This document shows, one piece after another, positions 1 to 6,964 of a DNA stretch of 18,563 bases; the stretch's first letter is position 1, and each line of letters begins with the position of its first letter. The translations under genes and the position numbers were made by a program. The DNA comes from Synergistaceae bacterium (GTDB lineage Bacteria; Synergistota; Synergistia; Synergistales; Synergistaceae), in contig JAUNSQ010000012.1 of assembly GCA_030539135.1 (NCBI GenBank), forward strand, positions 1 through 18,563, given 5' to 3'. The notes under the pieces are model-generated. The model saw only the letters and a list, made by a program, of their open reading frames with translations. It searched no databases and had not been told where the DNA came from.

Positions 1-157
1 CGCCAGCCTTTACCATCGTGGACGTCGCCGTCGAGTTAGTGCCGAGCGCCCTGATATACACATCCGGGTATACACTGCGGATACGCTCCGTCAGGGCTTT
101 GCCTATACCCCCGCCGTGTCCGTCAACGACCCCGACCATAAATTCTTTTTTCTTCAA
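1..157 (-). CDS. DUF3842 family protein, 5' part only (runs off the window edge)
   Basis: Reading the minus strand from a TTG at 157 gives LKKKEFMVGVVDGHGGGIGK followed by a stretch ending in LGTNSTATSTMVKAG. I recognise the glycine-rich VVDGxGGGIGKAL motif and the ALGTN-ATSxM-KAG motif as the start of DUF3842, a short family of unknown function found in anaerobic bacteria. The N-terminus resembles a small nucleotide-binding strand-loop-helix, but no activity should be assumed. The start is uncertain. TTG at 157 has GGTGG five bases upstream; ATG at 139 fits the family's usual N-terminus better but has only an A-rich leader. Only about 46-52 codons are visible; the frame is open to base 1. 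It lies just downstream of the iron regulator on the same strand, with about 32 bp between them, so the two may be cotranscribed. Confidence 0.72.
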   Translation of the reverse strand, partial: MKKKEFMVGVVDGHGGGIGKALTERIRSVYPDVYIRALGTNSTATSTMVKAG

Positions 158-189
158 CAAAACCACCGCTTTCTATGACGTCGTGTGCA

Positions 190-567
190 TCAGCAGCCGC
201 CCTTATATTTTAGATAATGTTCCTTCATGCAGTCGAAGGATTTTTGGCTGATGTAGTGTTCCATACGGCAGGCGTCTGCGAACGCGGTATCCTCGTCTAC
301 GCCGACCGACATCAGCATGGAGGCAAGCACGTTGTGCCGTTCGTATATCTGTTCCGCGACCGCGCTGCCTGACTCTGTGAGCAACACGCTACCGTCCTCG
401 CCGACGGTCAATAGTCCAACTTCACGCATCTTCTTGAGTGCGACGCTCACGGTCGGTTTTGAGAAACCAAGTTCTTTCGCGATGTCTATTGAGCGGACTT
501 TATTCGATTTTCCGTGAAGTATGAGGATCGTTTCCAGATACATTTCCTCTGATTCGTTGTTCTTCAT
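190..567 (-). CDS. DtxR/MntR-family metal-dependent repressor, iron-type ligands
   Basis: A 125-residue transcription factor. An N-terminal winged helix (about residues 5-65, recognition region GFSKPTVSVALKKM) is followed by the metal-binding dimerisation domain. There is no C-terminal SH3-like domain, so this is the short form of the family. The metal ligands look like DtxR/IdeR rather than MntR: EMYLETI places Met9 where DtxR has Met10, and DACRMEH supplies Cys100, Glu103 and His104, equivalent to DtxR Cys102, Glu105 and His106; His78 matches DtxR His79. MntR proteins have Asp and Glu at the first two of these positions. I infer an Fe2+ sensor. It is transcribed away from feoA-feoA-feoB, and two dyads in the shared spacer are its probable targets, so it most likely represses iron uptake when iron is plentiful. 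No strong Shine-Dalgarno precedes the ATG; GGGAGG lies 16 bases upstream. Confidence 0.9.
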   Translation of the reverse strand: MKNNESEEMYLETILILHGKSNKVRSIDIAKELGFSKPTVSVALKKMREVGLLTVGEDGSVLLTESGSAVAEQIYERHNVLASMLMSVGVDEDTAFADACRMEHYISQKSFDCMKEHYLKYKGGC

Positions 568-634
568 ATCGTCTCAAGCGCGGCCTCCCGTCGTCGATAT
601 CGACCTTGCGTAACAATAGCAGGAAATCTGGCGC

Positions 635-663
635 TTGACAAATCGGTTAGTCGAAACTAACCT
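635..663 (+). promoter_or_regulatory. Candidate feo promoter overlapped by the operators
   Basis: A consensus -35 TTGACA lies at 635-640. At 17 bp spacing the -10 would be TAACCT (658-663), which is weak. A better hexamer, TATATT at 663-668, is 22 bp from the -35, too far for a standard promoter. The -35 is convincing, the -10 is not settled; either choice overlaps operator 1. Confidence 0.45.
645..662. promoter_or_regulatory. Probable DtxR-type operator 1
   Basis: Perfect dyad GGTTAGT-CGAA-ACTAACC: two 7-bp arms around a 4-bp centre. It lies between the divergent DtxR-family gene and feoA, just after a TTGACA element, where a bound repressor would block the feo promoter. Size and symmetry suit a DtxR/IdeR dimer site. 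Binding is inferred. Confidence 0.7.
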
Positions 664-669
664 ATATTG

Positions 670-685
670 GTTAGTTAGAACTAAC
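670..685. promoter_or_regulatory. Probable DtxR-type operator 2
   Basis: Second dyad GTTAGT-TAGA-ACTAAC with the same arm sequence as operator 1. Its centre is 24 bp from the centre of the first. It ends nine bases before the AAGGAGG of feoA, so it probably covers the transcription start or early leader. Repetition of the same arms argues strongly for a specific regulator. Confidence 0.7.
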
Positions 686-707
686 TATTTAACAAGGAGG
701 TATGGAG

Positions 708-917
708 ATGCCGTTAACAATGCTTAGAGCCGGAGAAGAACGGCGCATCGTGAAGATAAACGGCGACGGCAAGACGAGACAATTTCTTGAGAACCTCGGA
801 TTTGTCACGGGAGAGACGGTGAGGGTCGTCTCAAAAATGGGAGACAACCTCATCGTCAACGTCAAAGAATCAAGAGTGGCCGTCAGCTGCGAAGCCGCGA
901 TGCAGATCACAGTCTGA
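708..917 (+). CDS. feoA: FeoA domain protein, first copy
   Basis: A 69-residue cytoplasmic protein made of a single FeoA (SH3-like beta-barrel) domain. It starts MPLTMLRAGEER, with the family's core GFVTGETVRVVSKMGDNLIV and an Ala-rich C-terminal strand (VAVSCEAAMQITV). FeoA is thought to bind FeoB and modulate ferrous-iron transport. I chose ATG 708, seven bases after AAGGAGG (694-700); ATG 702 in the same frame would leave only one base of spacing. It is the first gene of the feo operon and immediately downstream of the two proposed DtxR operators. The stop codon precedes a second feoA by 17 bp. Confidence 0.93.
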   Translation: MPLTMLRAGEERRIVKINGDGKTRQFLENLGFVTGETVRVVSKMGDNLIVNVKESRVAVSCEAAMQITV

Positions 918-934
918 CAGGAGGAGTGGAGATA

Positions 935-1177
935 ATGGAAACGCTGAACAACGTAAAAGTAGGGGACACGGTCATAACGGTCAAGTTGCACGGGGAAGGC
1001 GCGGTGAAGCGCAGGATAATGGACATGGGTATCACCAAAGGCACAAGCATAATGGTGAGGAAGGTCGCGCCACTCGGAGACCCAATCGAAGTAAAGGTTC
1101 GCGGCTACGAGCTCTCTATACGCAAGGCCGACGCGGAGATGGTCGAAGTCGAACCGCGCGAAGGAGGCAAACTCTAA
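935..1177 (+). CDS. feoA: FeoA domain protein, second copy
   Basis: An 80-residue single-domain FeoA protein. Motifs typical of the family are HGEGAVKRRIMDMGITKG, then VRKVAPLGDPIEVKVRGYEL and SIRKADAEMVEVE. Its sequence differs greatly from the first FeoA: this one has the classic RRxMDMGIxxGxxxxVxxxAPLGDPxxxxxRGYxLxxRxxEA pattern, the other a shorter version. The two are therefore probably specialised subunits rather than a recent duplication. ATG 935 is ten bases after AGGAGG (919-924); the in-frame GTG at 926 is too close to that site. The stop TAA shares its last A with the ATG of feoB, indicating translational coupling. Confidence 0.94.
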   Translation: METLNNVKVGDTVITVKLHGEGAVKRRIMDMGITKGTSIMVRKVAPLGDPIEVKVRGYELSIRKADAEMVEVEPREGGKL

Positions 1178-3303
1178 TGGATACCAAAATCGCGCTGGCC
1201 GGGAACCCAAACTCAGGCAAGACTACGCTCTTCAACGCGCTCACTGGCTCCAGCCAATACGTCGGTAACTGGCCGGGAGTCACCGTCGAGAAAAAAGAAG
1301 GACGTCTCAAGGGACACGACGACGTTATTATCGCCGACCTGCCAGGCATCTATTCGTTATCGCCATACACGCTGGAAGAAGCAATCGCCAGAAAATATCT
1401 GACCACAGAAGGCCCAGACGCGATACTCAACATCGTCGACGGAACGAACCTCGAGAGGAACCTCTATCTAACGACGCAGCTAATGGAGCTCGGCATACCG
1501 ATGGTCGTCGCGGTGAACATGAACGACGTCATCGACAAGAACGGCGACAAGATCGATATCGTCAGCCTCTCCGAAAAACTCATGTGCCCCGTCTTCAGTA
1601 TATCCGCGCTCAACGGCGCGGGGGTCGCGGAGGCGGCGAACGCCGCCGTGAAGCTCGCGAAGTCTGGCAAACGCAGGATACCCAGACATATTTTCAAAGG
1701 CTCTGTCGAACACGCGATAGCTCACATAGAAGAGATGGTCCTGCATTCGGTTCCTGAGGACAAGCAGAGATGGTTCGCCGTAAAACTGTTCGAAAGAGAC
1801 AAGGACATACAGAAACAGCTCGGACTTTCCGAAGAAGCGCTCGACCATATCGAGCAGGACATTAAGAGGTGTACGGAGGAGATGGGCGACGATGCCGAGA
1901 GTATCGTCACCGCAGAACGCTACGCCTATATAGACTCGGCGGTCAAAAAGTGCTATGTGAGGAACGAACGCGAGATGATGACGCCATCGGACAAGATAGA
2001 CCGCGTTATCACAAACCGCTGGCTCGCGCTGCCGCTCTTCGCTGCGGTCATGTTCGTCGTCTATTACATCTCGGTGACCACGGTCGGGACGATACTTACC
2101 GACTGGACGAACGACACGCTGTTCGGGAAAATCGTCGTCCCAGCCGCGGCGTCTGCGCTTGAAAAGAGCGGGTGCGCTGCTTGGCTCCAAGGGCTGTTAG
2201 TCGACGGAATCGTCAGCGGAGTCGGCGCGGTGCTTGGCTTCGTGCCTCAAATGCTCGTACTCTTCTTCTTTTTGGCGTTTCTTGAAGACTGCGGTTACAT
2301 GGCGCGTATCGCCTTCATCATGGACAGGATATTCCGCAAGTTCGGGCTGTCCGGCAAATCATTCATACCAATGCTCATAGGCACGGGCTGCGGGGTCCCC
2401 GCGATCATGGCCTCGCGCACTATCGAGAACGAGCATGACCGCCGCATGACGATCATGACAACGACGTTCATCCCCTGCGGGGCAAAACTGCCGATAATCG
2501 CGCTTATAGCCGGAGCTCTGTTCCCTGGAGCCGCGTGGGTCCCATCGAGCGCATACTTCGTCGGCATCGCTGCGATCGTTTGCTCGGGCGTCATATTGAA
2601 GAAGACATCCATGTTCTCGGGCGACCCTGCGCCGTTCGTAATGGAGCTCCCGGCCTACCACATGCCGGCGGCCTCGAACATCCTGCGCTCTATGTGGGAG
2701 CGCGGCTCCAGCTTCATCAAGAAGGCTGGAACGATAATCCTGCTCTCTACTGTTTTTGTATGGTTCACGTCATTCTTCGGATGGATGGACGGGAGCTTCG
2801 CCATGCTTGAGGGCGACCAGCTAGACCACAGCATACTGGCGCGCATCGGAGCGACGATCGCGTGGATATTCTCACCGCTGGGCTGGGGTAACTGGAAGGC
2901 AGCGGTCGCCGCTATCACCGGGCTCGTCGCGAAAGAGAACGTCGTTGGCACATTTGGGATACTTTACGGCTTCAGCGAGGTTGCGGAGGACGGTTCGGAG
3001 ATATGGGGGCAGCTTCGCGCGGCTTTCACGCCTGCGGCCGCCTATTCGTTCCTTGTATTCAATCTGCTCTGCGCTCCGTGCTTCGCGGCTATGGGAGCTA
3101 TCCGGCGCGAGATGAACAACGCGAGGTGGTTCTGGTTTGCTATCGCATATCAGACGGGGCTGGCGTACGCGGCGGCGTTCTGCATATACCAAGCTGGCTC
3201 GCTCTTCGCTGGCGGAAGCCCAAGCGCGTGGACGGCCGTCATGGCGGTAGTGATCCTAATCTTCTTCTATATGCTCTTCCGCAGACCGAGGGAGGAAGAT
3301 TGA
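1177..3303 (+). CDS. feoB: Ferrous iron transport protein B
   Basis: A 708-residue inner-membrane Fe2+ transporter with a cytoplasmic GTPase domain. The G motifs are in order: G1 GNPNSGKTT (residues 9-17), the G2 region PGVTVEKKEG, G3 DLPG, G4 NMND and G5 SALNG. A helical GDI/linker region follows to about residue 280. The C-terminal half is hydrophobic, with the two FeoB 'Gate' regions. It includes the motifs GTGCGVPAIMASR and TTTFIPCGAKLP, whose cysteines are conserved in FeoB. Length is normal for the family. The start overlaps the preceding feoA stop by one base. The gene is followed after one base by a 29-residue ORF and then by a FeoB-associated Cys-rich protein. Expression is expected to rise when iron is low, through the DtxR-type operators upstream of the operon. 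Confidence 0.97.
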   Translation: MDTKIALAGNPNSGKTTLFNALTGSSQYVGNWPGVTVEKKEGRLKGHDDVIIADLPGIYSLSPYTLEEAIARKYLTTEGPDAILNIVDGTNLERNLYLTTQLMELGIPMVVAVNMNDVIDKNGDKIDIVSLSEKLMCPVFSISALNGAGVAEAANAAVKLAKSGKRRIPRHIFKGSVEHAIAHIEEMVLHSVPEDKQRWFAVKLFERDKDIQKQLGLSEEALDHIEQDIKRCTEEMGDDAESIVTAERYAYIDSAVKKCYVRNEREMMTPSDKIDRVITNRWLALPLFAAVMFVVYYISVTTVGTILTDWTNDTLFGKIVVPAAASALEKSGCAAWLQGLLVDGIVSGVGAVLGFVPQMLVLFFFLAFLEDCGYMARIAFIMDRIFRKFGLSGKSFIPMLIGTGCGVPAIMASRTIENEHDRRMTIMTTTFIPCGAKLPIIALIAGALFPGAAWVPSSAYFVGIAAIVCSGVILKKTSMFSGDPAPFVMELPAYHMPAASNILRSMWERGSSFIKKAGTIILLSTVFVWFTSFFGWMDGSFAMLEGDQLDHSILARIGATIAWIFSPLGWGNWKAAVAAITGLVAKENVVGTFGILYGFSEVAEDGSEIWGQLRAAFTPAAAYSFLVFNLLCAPCFAAMGAIRREMNNARWFWFAIAYQTGLAYAAAFCIYQAGSLFAGGSPSAWTAVMAVVILIFFYMLFRRPREED

Positions 3304-3304
3304 T

Positions 3305-3394
3305 ATGAAATGCGTATTGCTTATTTTGTCCGTTCCTGTCGCGGCATTGGCCGCCATCCTGCTTCTCGGCGAGATGACGCGGATAAAGAGATAA
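3305..3394 (+). CDS. 29-residue hydrophobic peptide in the feo operon
   Basis: A short reading frame starting MKCVLLILSVPVAALAAILL and ending GEMTRIKR. It would form one membrane helix (about residues 3-22) with a basic tail. I do not recognise a family. Support comes from position and signals: the ATG is one base after the feoB stop, GGGAGGAAG lies about seven bases upstream, and the stop is followed directly by the AAGGAGG of the next small gene, leaving no other use for this 90-bp spacer. It may be a small FeoB partner at the membrane, but that is inference. Shadow coding by chance is possible in so short a frame. Confidence 0.6.
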   Translation: MKCVLLILSVPVAALAAILLLGEMTRIKR

Positions 3395-3409
3395 AAAGGA
3401 GGAATCGAC

Positions 3410-3589
3410 ATGGCGACAACAATAGTTATCAGCGTAGCGCTGTTCACGGCGCTCGCATTGATAGTCAGGAAGATGTACCGCGACAAAAAGACAGGCAGGA
3501 CATGTTGCGGCGATTGCGCTCACTGCCAAGCATGCGACGCAAGATACTCGATAAAAATGGCACCGCGGCATAAAGACACAGCGAATTGA
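3410..3589 (+). CDS. FeoB-associated Cys-rich membrane protein
   Basis: A 59-residue protein with one N-terminal membrane helix (about residues 3-20, ATTIVISVALFTALALIV), a basic stretch RKMYRDKKTGR, and a cysteine cluster C32-C33-x2-C36-x2-C39-x2-C42. This is the layout of the FeoB-associated Cys-rich family (Pfam PF12669), which accompanies feoB in many anaerobes. Its role is unproven; metal binding or iron hand-off at the membrane is the usual suggestion. It has an ideal ribosome binding site (AAAGGAGG, 3395-3402, seven bases before ATG). It is the last gene of the feo operon, 81 bp before the porin gene. Confidence 0.88.
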   Translation: MATTIVISVALFTALALIVRKMYRDKKTGRTCCGDCAHCQACDARYSIKMAPRHKDTAN

Positions 3590-3601
3590 CTTGACGTTAC
3601 C

Positions 3602-3635
3602 TTCCGCTTCTGCGGTTTCCCCAGCAGAAACGGAG
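3602..3635 (+). other. Stem-loop between feo operon and porin gene
   Basis: CCGCTTCTGC (3604-3613) pairs with GCAGAAACGG (3624-3633) with one mismatch, extendable by two pairs (one of them G-U). No run of T follows, so it is not a standard intrinsic terminator. It lies in the presumed leader of the porin mRNA and could be an end-of-operon barrier or an mRNA-stabilising element. Confidence 0.4.
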
Positions 3636-3670
3636 AGCGAAATATTAAATCTCTAGGAGGAATTACTAAA

Positions 3671-5179
3671 ATGAAAAAGTTATTAGCAAGTTTACTCACA
3701 GCGGCGGCGGTTGCTTTCGCCGCGCCTGCCTTCGCGGCAAATCCATTCGCGGACATCCCCGCGGGACACTGGACGTACGACGCGGTCGCGCAGCTCGCGG
3801 CTCACGGGATAGTATCGGGTTACCCCGACGGGGCATTTAAGGGCAAACAGCCCGCGACGCGCTATGAGGTAGCCTCCGTCGTGGCTAGGGCTCTCGCGAA
3901 GGCGGAAGAGGGGCACGCGAGCAAACAGGATTTGGAAGTCCTGAAGAAACTCGTGATGGAATTCAACGACGAACTCAGCGCGCTGGGCGTAAAAGCCGAC
4001 AAGCTCGACAAGCGCGTGACGCTCATCGAAGAGCGGCTCGGCGGGTGGAACCTGAGCGGTACGTTCGCATTCGAGGCGGCGTTCGGCGGCGACAAGCAGC
4101 GTTATATGAACGTCCCCGGCTCAAACACACAGTTCCGCAAGGAGCAGTTCTACCTATACCTTTCAAAACAGATAGACGAAAATACATCCTTCTTCGCCGA
4201 ATATCTCCACGGCGCGGACGACACGAAGAACCCATACGGCGGCATGGGCGAACTCGGAGAGGGCGGGCTATGGCGGTGCGTCTATGTCGATACGAATCTG
4301 CCTTATGACGTCGGGCTGAGCATCGGACGCTTTGAGATAAACTTTGAAGAGGACTACGGGCTTTTTAACGACGACGAACCTATTTTCGGACACTATTATA
4401 CGGACGGCTTCCGCCTCGCGAAGACATGGAACAATCTGAGGGCGACGGCCGCGGTCGGACGCAACCAAAGCTACAATTACGACTACAACGATATGGATTA
4501 CACAAGCATGAACTATGTGCTCGACCTGAACTGGCAGCCGAGCGAGAAGTTCTTCGCGGGGGCGACGGGGTACTGGAAGGCAGACGACAGCCAGCCGAGC
4601 TCGGGCGATCTCGGCGTCAGCACGTATGGCGTCTACGCGGGCTACAACTTCACGCCGAACGTCGCGCTGAAGGGGATATATTATTTCCAGCAGCTCGGCG
4701 CGGACGTCGCTGGCGGATATGACGACAGCCCAAGCGCGTGGAAGGTAATGCTGGACGTCAAACAGGACCTTTTGAAATACACTTCTCTGTGGCTCGAATA
4801 CGACAACCAGCACAACAATTTCTGGAAAGCGCATAACGAAAGGTTCGGCATCGGAGGAAGCGCGTGCCCGACTCTACTCGACAACCTCCCAACAAACAAC
4901 AACCACACTAGCGCGTATTTCGTCCGCGCAGAGCAGGAATGGAGCAAGAAGTGGAGTACGCTTTTGCGCTACGGGCGGGCCGACTTCAACACAGCCGGGT
5001 ACGACGACCCTACGCTGTTCGAGTTCGCGGTCACATACCGCCACTCCCCGGCGCTCGCGTTCACTCTGCTCTACGACCAAGTGGACTACGGGACCAACTC
5101 TATAAACAATATCAAGCCGGATACAGCAATGGACGGTAAGGACCACGTTATATTGTTCCGCACCGTCGTCGATTTCTAA
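3671..5179 (+). CDS. S-layer-homology outer-membrane porin
   Basis: A 502-residue exported protein. The signal peptide is MKKLLASLLTAAAVAFAAPAFA, with cleavage likely near residues 22-23. One SLH domain follows (about 24-78, with FADIPAGHWTYDAV, GIVSGYPDG and ATRYEVASVVARAL). Next comes a charged coiled coil (about 80-122), then a long beta-rich region rich in aromatic/glycine strands that ends VVDF, a C-terminal Phe as expected for BAM-assembled barrels. This is the SLH-porin design of diderms such as Negativicutes, Synergistota and Deinococcus relatives. There the periplasmic SLH domain grips peptidoglycan and the barrel sits in the outer membrane as a general diffusion channel and membrane tether. 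Its start has AGGAGG at 3655-3660. It is monocistronic in appearance, with a hairpin terminator downstream. Substrate range cannot be read from sequence. Confidence 0.88.
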   Translation: MKKLLASLLTAAAVAFAAPAFAANPFADIPAGHWTYDAVAQLAAHGIVSGYPDGAFKGKQPATRYEVASVVARALAKAEEGHASKQDLEVLKKLVMEFNDELSALGVKADKLDKRVTLIEERLGGWNLSGTFAFEAAFGGDKQRYMNVPGSNTQFRKEQFYLYLSKQIDENTSFFAEYLHGADDTKNPYGGMGELGEGGLWRCVYVDTNLPYDVGLSIGRFEINFEEDYGLFNDDEPIFGHYYTDGFRLAKTWNNLRATAAVGRNQSYNYDYNDMDYTSMNYVLDLNWQPSEKFFAGATGYWKADDSQPSSGDLGVSTYGVYAGYNFTPNVALKGIYYFQQLGADVAGGYDDSPSAWKVMLDVKQDLLKYTSLWLEYDNQHNNFWKAHNERFGIGGSACPTLLDNLPTNNNHTSAYFVRAEQEWSKKWSTLLRYGRADFNTAGYDDPTLFEFAVTYRHSPALAFTLLYDQVDYGTNSINNIKPDTAMDGKDHVILFRTVVDF

Positions 5180-5200
5180 TTTTAATCAAGCGCAACACCG

Positions 5201-5259
5201 CGTCGGCCCGAGCCTCCCTCCTCACGCAAACTCCCGGGCCGGCGTATTTTCTTCTATTT
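5201..5259 (+). terminator. Intrinsic terminator after the porin gene
   Basis: CGTCGGCCCG (5201-5210) pairs with CGGGCCGGCG (5235-5244), ten pairs including one G-U, around a 24-base loop. It is followed by a T-rich tail from 5245 (TATTTTCTTCTATTT). It lies 21 bp after the porin stop. The loop is long for a terminator but the tail is appropriate. Confidence 0.7.
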
Positions 5260-5263
5260 CGGC

Positions 5264-5269
5264 TATAAT
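5264..5269 (+). promoter_or_regulatory. Candidate -10 element for sdaAB-sdaAA
   Basis: An exact TATAAT 40 bp before the sdaAB start and directly after the porin terminator. No recognisable -35 is present at 16-18 bp upstream, so it may rely on an activator or may be chance. Confidence 0.4.
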
Positions 5270-5308
5270 GGTCTATAGCTCCACAAATATTATTGGAGGC
5301 GATGAGTT

Positions 5309-5971
5309 ATGCCGATATGGGATATCATCGGACCTGTCATGATAGGACCTTCCTCAAGCCACACGGCGGGCGCGGTGCGTATTGGGCGTCTCGCGCGGAT
5401 GTGCTGGGGCGGAGAACTGAAAAAGGCCGACATTTATATGAGAGGCAGCTTCGCGTCCACCGGACTCGGCCACGGGACGGACAAAGCCCTCGTAGCCGGG
5501 CTGCTCGGCTATAACCCCGACGATACGTCCGTGCGCTACGGCATCGACCTCGCGCGCAAGGCGAAGCTTGACTATCATTTCCATGTCGAGGACATCGAGG
5601 GCGCTCACCCAAACTCTGTGCGCATCGTAATGTCCGACGACAGGCGCAGCGTCGAAGTGGTAGCTGCTTCCATCGGCGGCGGGGCTGTGATCCTCCAGCA
5701 GCTAGACGGATTTCAAGTGGACATCACCGGTTCGCTGCCCGTAGTCGTCATCATTAATAAGGACGTTCACGGCGTAGTCGGAGCCGTCTCGACATACTTC
5801 GCGGGACATGGCGTCAATATCGCTACGATGAAGGTCAACCGCAGCGGACGCGGCGGGATGGCCACGATGGTCATAGAGCTTGACCCGGAAGGCGCGCGCG
5901 TTACGATCGACGAGATAAAGGCCGTTCACCCTGCTATCGAGCGCGTGATCGGCATACGGGGGGTCGAATAA
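5309..5971 (+). CDS. sdaAB: L-serine dehydratase, iron-sulfur-dependent, beta subunit
   Basis: A 220-residue subunit of the two-chain [4Fe-4S] L-serine ammonia-lyase, which converts L-serine to pyruvate and ammonia. The N-terminal domain carries the family hallmark IGPSSSHTAGAVRIG (about residues 12-26). The C-terminal part, from about residue 145, is an ACT domain (VVVIINKDVHGVVGAVSTYF), the probable site of regulatory serine or amino-acid binding. Start: ATG 5309, nine bases after GGAGG (5295-5299). The stop codon overlaps the sdaAA start by one base. In single-chain homologues the two parts are fused in the same order, beta then alpha. The enzyme is oxygen-labile, consistent with an anaerobic amino-acid fermenter. 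Confidence 0.95.
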   Translation: MPIWDIIGPVMIGPSSSHTAGAVRIGRLARMCWGGELKKADIYMRGSFASTGLGHGTDKALVAGLLGYNPDDTSVRYGIDLARKAKLDYHFHVEDIEGAHPNSVRIVMSDDRRSVEVVAASIGGGAVILQQLDGFQVDITGSLPVVVIINKDVHGVVGAVSTYFAGHGVNIATMKVNRSGRGGMATMVIELDPEGARVTIDEIKAVHPAIERVIGIRGVE

Positions 5972-6870
5972 TGAGAGCGATAGAGGACATACTAAAATAC
6001 TCCGAGGAAAAACATCTCACTCTGCCCGAGGCGATACTCGCCATGGACGAGGAATTTTCCGGCGTTCCCGAAGGCGAGATAAGAACTAAAATTTTTTCGC
6101 GGCTAAAAGATATGGCGCGTTCCGTATCGGAATCCGAAGGGAACGAGGCCCCGTGTAAATTCCTTCCAATCACGGGCGAACCTCTGCGCGGCTACGCTGA
6201 GAGGACGTCGGGCGGGCTATGCGGTCAGTTCATCCTCGACGCGAGCGCGAAGGCCCTCGAAGTCGCCACATATAACTCCACGATGGGGCGTATCGTCGCG
6301 GCTCCGACCGCAGGGAGCTGCGGAATACTTCCAGGGCTGCTCTTCGCGTGGAAAGAGCTCCGCGCCGACGAGTATGAGGACATTGAAAGGCGGCTCGTTG
6401 ACGCTCTGATAATCGCTGGAGCCATCGGCGAGGTCATCGCCAACAGAGCCACGCTCGCAGGGGCGGACGGGGGCTGTCAGGCAGAATGCGGGGCCGCAGC
6501 CGCGATGGGCGCGGGCTCTCTCGTATTCCTCGAAGGCGGCACAAAAGAAATGGTCGCCGACGCCGTAGCCTTGACGATAAAATCCGTCCTCGGGCTCGTA
6601 TGCGATCCTGTCGGCGGACTTGTGGAGATACCCTGCATCAAACGCAACGGTATGCTCGTCGCGCTCGGCGCTCTGGCCGCGGACATGGCGCTCGCCGGGA
6701 TAAAGTCTGCCATTCCCGTTGACGAAGTTATCGACACCATGTCGCGCGTAGGCCGCGCTATCCCGCCGTCTCTTCGCGAGACCTCGCAGGGTGGACTGGC
6801 GACGACGCCAACGGCAAAAAAACTTGTCGGCGCTCTCAAGAAGAGGTCGATATTCGAAGATCAGGAATAG
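5971..6870 (+). CDS. sdaAA: L-serine dehydratase, iron-sulfur-dependent, alpha subunit
   Basis: A 299-residue catalytic subunit of the same enzyme. Cys169, Cys211 and Cys222 are spaced 42 and 11 residues apart, the same spacing as the cluster ligands known in the Legionella enzyme (Cys343, 385, 396), so they probably hold the catalytic [4Fe-4S] cluster, whose fourth iron site binds the serine hydroxyl. Other conserved stretches are APTAGSCGILPG (about 111-122) and CDPVGGLVEIPCIKRN (211-226). The start overlaps the sdaAB stop by one base, indicating translational coupling and equal stoichiometry. The gene is complete and normal in length. It is followed by a convergent gene and a shared hairpin. 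Confidence 0.95.
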   Translation: MRAIEDILKYSEEKHLTLPEAILAMDEEFSGVPEGEIRTKIFSRLKDMARSVSESEGNEAPCKFLPITGEPLRGYAERTSGGLCGQFILDASAKALEVATYNSTMGRIVAAPTAGSCGILPGLLFAWKELRADEYEDIERRLVDALIIAGAIGEVIANRATLAGADGGCQAECGAAAAMGAGSLVFLEGGTKEMVADAVALTIKSVLGLVCDPVGGLVEIPCIKRNGMLVALGALAADMALAGIKSAIPVDEVIDTMSRVGRAIPPSLRETSQGGLATTPTAKKLVGALKKRSIFEDQE

Positions 6871-6915
6871 AAATCATATTTTGTGTTTATAGCGTAAAAG
6901 TTATTTAACGACACA

Positions 6916-6942
6916 AAGGGCCGTTCCTAATGGGGCGGCCTT
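6916..6942. terminator. Hairpin between convergent sdaAA and the amidotransferase gene
   Basis: AAGG (6916-6919) plus CCGTTCC (6921-6927) pairs with GGGGCGGCCTT (6932-6942), with G6920 bulged, two G-U pairs and a TAAT loop. It sits between convergent stop codons, where a bidirectional terminator is expected. Neither side has a long T run, so efficiency may be modest. Confidence 0.55.
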
Positions 6943-6964
6943 CAGCATCAATATCAAAAATTGT

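Noticed and set aside
593..604. Perfect 12-bp palindrome GTCGATATCGAC near the DtxR-family start
   Set aside because: A single copy unlike the twin operators; a similar GATCGATATCG string occurs inside feoB, so it may be chance. Not called as an operator.
3591..3596. TTGACG resembling a -35 before the porin gene
   Set aside because: No -10 hexamer at 16-18 bp; that position falls in the hairpin.
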